Positions 43,395 through 64,000 of a DNA stretch of 64,000 nt are shown in pieces. A program made the position numbers and the translations under genes. The notes beneath the pieces are model-generated. The model saw nothing but the letters and a program-made list of their open reading frames with translations. It had not been told where the DNA came from and searched no databases. Within the stretch, counting starts at the first letter, position 1; every line of letters begins with the position of its first letter. Source of the stretch: Mesostigma viride (lineage: Eukaryota; Streptophyta; Mesostigmatophyceae; Mesostigmatales; Mesostigmataceae); assembly GCA_009746045.1 (NCBI GenBank), contig RPFO01000065.1:6094124-6158123 (forward strand). The letters run 5' to 3'.

Positions 43395-44539
43395 TGCCTC
43401 TCGGGCAGCCATGCACCGAATACTAACTAATATAAATCATACAGAAAACTGACTGGTACGAGAGCATGGCCGCTTTACATTTTCAACTGAAATTCTGTAG
43501 GCATGATCCTTAGGTCTTGAAAAGCTTATATCCTTGGCCAGGCAACGTTTGGATGTGCGCAGATATGTCTCGACCTTCTGCTCGATGCGGCAACCTCGTT
43601 TCAGCAACCAGGTGGCGACCGTGCATGTGCTAACTGTTGATAGGCGGGAAATGCCCCTACATTCAAGAACGCGGATAGATGTTTCAGGTTATTCCTTACA
43701 TGATTTATAAGCGACGACGGCCAGGAAAGGCTCGCAGCTACGTCCATCAGGTGGGCATGCTGGCTCCGTCAAGAAAGGTAATATGCAGTTTTGATATGGT
43801 ACGTGCTATCCTGTTCACATGTTCATTGTACTGTATCAAGTTGTTGGGTGGATTGTAAAATAATCGTAGACCTGTAATGGAGGTTTTCTACTTGTCTTTT
43901 GGTTGCTTTACTGCCTCTACGCATTATTGGCTTGTGATGGTTGGGGAATACCACTACGACATGCAGATTTCGGACCAGATTTGTCTGCTATTAGCTTATG
44001 CTTCATCGAAAGCAGTGACGTAGTGCTTGGCATTGTTTGTAAATATGATAAGCTTGATAACGCGATGTTTTTTCTTGCTAAAAACATCTCGAAACAAGTG
44101 GTTTTCTGGCCAGATCTAGCCACTATTTCTTGTTTTGCTCGCAAAAGTCAGCCTTCTTCTTGTGTGCTCCTCATGCATACAAGAAACATGGAGATGCCCA
44201 GGACCTGCTTGCATGGAAGCATAGCCATCTTACTTCTTTTGCTTTTTTCATCTTTCCATTTCATTTGGCGTTGTTTTTTAGGGTATAATGCATAGGTAAT
44301 CTAGCTCCTCGTGAACCCCGGTTTACACGTCCAGTGTTCCCAAGCACTGCTGAGCAGTGGCAACCCATGTATCATGTGTAATTTAGTGTCAGAAACATGT
44401 GGACTGCTTGAAATGATATCAAAATGCATGAAACAACCCCAAAAACGATGAAATCCAGTATTTGCGTATAATTTCCGGATAATACCGTATTATACCGTAT
44501 TATCCATTATACGGACCCCGCGCGTATAACCGCGTATTG
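43395..44539 (+). other. Remaining interior of the hAT-like element at 39924-44556, no gene seen
   Basis: AT-rich sequence. The frame at 43903-44295 has no recognisable features. 44460-44510 repeats TAATACCGTATTATACCG words. Confidence 0.45.
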
Positions 44540-44556
44540 CGTATAATGGAACACTG

Positions 44557-45500
44557 TACGTATGGGGCCGAGACGTGGACCCTCACCGCCGACCTGGCCC
44601 GAAAGCTGGACGGCGCGGTCACCAACATGCTGCGATCCATTTTCAGAGTAGGCTATGCTGCTCATGTTCGCAATGCATTGCATGATGAGGACCCGCCTGT
44701 ACCTCGGCATGCCATATATCACCAGCAGCGGCGCCTGCAGCTAGTAGGGCACTTAGCTCGCACCAACCAGGTAGTAGACACCTCACGTGCCCCCCCCGCG
44801 GGACTGCCACCAGCTCAGCCTGGCCGGCACCTCCTGACGTGGGCCGGGCCCCGTGATGCTAGACGCCGCAAGGCCCGCACCTTCAAAGAACAGCTAGTAG
44901 AGGACATGAGTGGGGGGCCTAGGCCTCTCCGTGATGATTTGGAAAAAGATGATGGACGAGGCCAAGTGGGCCAAGGTCATAGAGGACAACGAACCTCCTC
45001 CCGTGGGGAACTGAAGCGCCCGCGTGTGCAAACATACGGGAAGCACGCCATAGGTCATCTAGTCATAGGTCATCTAGTCGCTCTACACGTAAGCCAGCCA
45101 TAATTTCAATGCCCAAGGATACACATTTCCATCACCATTCATCTTCATCATCCTGAACGACTCGAACACGCGGACAAGATAACGGCAGGCTCGAGCTACC
45201 ATGGCCAGGATTCTCCCGATTTCTGGCCTGCGCTGGTTGTCTCCTTGATACGGGAAGCACGCCAGACAGGTCCCCTAGGGTAGAGAGCTTAGACTAGTTG
45301 TCGGTAGTAGATTGCCGGCTGTTGTCGGTAGACGGATAGACGGATGTCCGTCGGTTGTCGGTCATACTAGACTGATAGCTGTTGTAGATAGATTAGACCG
45401 GCCGGTAGGACTGTTTGCACCCATCCATCTATCAGTATCCATCGATCCATCTACCCATCCATGCTCCGTGACTCCCCAACGGGAGCACGAGTCTAATTAG
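44557..45500 (+). mobile_element. LINE copy 3, 5'-truncated and more diverged
   Basis: It begins at TACGTATGGGGCCGAGACG (RT C-terminus) and ends GGGAGCACGAGTCTAATTAG near 45500. The coding part to about 45053 reads TYGAETWTLTADLARKLDGA and RRLQLVGHLARTNQV, with small insertions relative to copies 1 and 2. A SINE-like insert splits its end, and the 3' UTR has CATCCATC repeats with extra TGTCGGT words. Confidence 0.85.
45051..45247 (-). mobile_element. SINE-like retroposon (197 bp) inserted in LINE copy 3
   Basis: It is flanked by 17-bp direct repeats ATACGGGAAGCACGCCA at 45034-45050 and 45248-45264, where the other LINE copies have one. Its right part matches 38823-38897 and 17057-17096. Read on the minus strand, a TAGCTCGAGCC word and, about 30 bp on, GTGTTCGAGTC resemble pol III A and B boxes of a tRNA-derived SINE. 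The opposite end has a doubled TAGGTCATCTAGTCA unit. The boxes are suggestive only. Confidence 0.65.
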
Positions 45501-46376
45501 TAAATCGGTGAAGGCATTACGTGCCAATTCTTGCCACAAAGCGTAACGTAAAACAAACGTAATTACGTCCACGGAATTACTTGGTGCACGTAAAGTGAGC
45601 CGTACGGCTCCGGGTGGGCACGTGGCATTTGCCATCAATTCCTCATCAAAATATCCAGGGCTGCAGCGCCGCGCCACGTCGGCCTCTCAAGTTGAGGTTA
45701 TCTAATCTCCATGGGTTCTCGCGAATAATAATTGGTGGCCAAGGGTTGACCGGATGGCCGTATGGGCTGATAACAGCCGTTCGTACGGCCTAGCATGACT
45801 GGGCGTCTGCCTCGTGCCTGGCATGCGTAACGTTCTCGTTTCGGTGCCGCACACAGTCAAGTGGCTGGATTACGGTATGAATACGGAAGTACGGTTTCCG
45901 TACTCTGCACTCGGGCAATAGTCTGGCATTAGAGTTCCTTAGCCAAGTTCCTGTGGGGAATGCCCTCGCGGCCTCGTTCGTGTTTGAAATGCAGGAAGAC
46001 ATGGCTGGCAATACACGTTCCATATTGTAAGCGGACCATGCCTTGCGGCATCAGATGTCTATGCCGCCATTACGCCCTTCCCCAGCTCTAGTTTTTCTTG
46101 CAGGACGGTGACATAAACTAGCTACTGGTGTTGCACTTCCGCCCGTGAAACATGGTAAATGGCGGGGGGTTCTACTTGTGGTAGCAGAATGCCGATTTGA
46201 AGCGTGATGTTAGTGGAAAGGATTGGTTGCAAAATTCATTGTTATCTCTGCCTTAATACTAATGTATCATGTTCGTATGATTTATTACGACTTTCCGCTT
46301 GACTGTGAAGGACAATTCGGTTTACTGGCTCCCAGTTAAGCTTGTTGGATATGCATACATGCTCGTCGGTTTGTGT
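45501..46376 (+). other. Intergenic region upstream of the myosin gene
   Basis: No coding frame or repeat is recognised. It presumably contains the myosin promoter and 5' UTR, possibly with an upstream noncoding exon, since TGTATGCAG at 46375-46382 also resembles a splice acceptor. Confidence 0.4.

Positions 46377-64000
<17,624 letters not shown>

Larger units (their letters stand above)
39924..44556. mobile_element. hAT-like element ends (CAGTGTTCCATTATACG) enclosing later insertions
   Basis: The left end CAGTGTTCCATTATACG at 39924-39940 is inverted perfectly at 44540-44556. Removing LINE copy 2 and hAT-like element 3 leaves about 1.6 kb, close to elements 2 and 3 in size. There is no 8-bp duplication (GGGGGCGG against TACGTATG), so the ends may belong to two copies or a rearranged one. 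The interior has runs of TATTATACCG words but no recognisable protein. Confidence 0.55.

Noticed and set aside
43903-44295. 130-codon plus-strand frame
   Set aside because: Composition looks noncoding and it lies in decayed hAT-like interior.

Overview
The window looks like nuclear DNA of a photosynthetic eukaryote of the green lineage, most likely a green alga; I cannot name the species. The main evidence is a multi-exon class XI (plant/algal-type) myosin gene in the last 18 kb. Supporting evidence is GT-AG introns, GC-rich third codon positions in host and transposon genes, and long strand-biased microsatellites. There are no operons, ribosome sites, tRNA, rRNA or CRISPR arrays.

Left third (1-28354): a single Ty3/Gypsy LTR retrotransposon, cut by the left edge of the window. 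It reads 5' leader, polyQ Gag with zinc knuckle, protease, RT-RNase H, integrase with GPY/F and a chromodomain-like tail, then a long unrecognised ORF3, a polypurine tract and a 583-bp 3' LTR (27772-28354). ORF3 is split by two complete DNA transposons. The first is a 9,614-bp pogo/Tigger-type element (8327-17940; TA target duplication). It carries a six-exon transposase of about 785 residues with no visible defect, a divergent acidic ORF, and arrays of a GGTGGGACA motif at both ends and between the two genes. The second is an 8,437-bp element of uncertain superfamily (18233-26669; 32-bp TIRs, GCG duplication). It holds a 173-bp tandem repeat, a 297-bp-arm hairpin and very long (GGGCGT)n arrays. 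Removing both insertions with one duplication copy each joins the three ORF3 pieces in one open frame, which is strong internal evidence for the boundaries.

Middle (28355-45500): a graveyard of LINE-type and hAT-like elements. LINE copy 1 has ORF1, an EEP endonuclease and an RT; its endonuclease is interrupted by two hAT-like elements with perfect 8-bp duplications (GGAGGAGG and ACCAACAC), the second carrying a broken BED/DUF659 protein. Two minus-strand ORF1-only LINE relatives follow. Then comes a hAT-like pair of ends (39924-44556) enclosing a young truncated LINE copy (10-bp duplication) and another hAT-like element (8-bp duplication). A third LINE copy contains a 197-bp SINE-like insert with a 17-bp duplication.

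Right third (46377-64000): the 5' part of the myosin gene, 21 exons, 968 codons to the window edge, with no frame break. It covers the N-terminal SH3-like domain, the full motor, six IQ motifs and the start of the coiled coil; the cargo-binding tail lies beyond the window. Its introns are rich in C, CT, CA, CCCA, GCCA and GT repeats. The myosin is the only clear host gene; everything to its left is mobile DNA in several nested layers.
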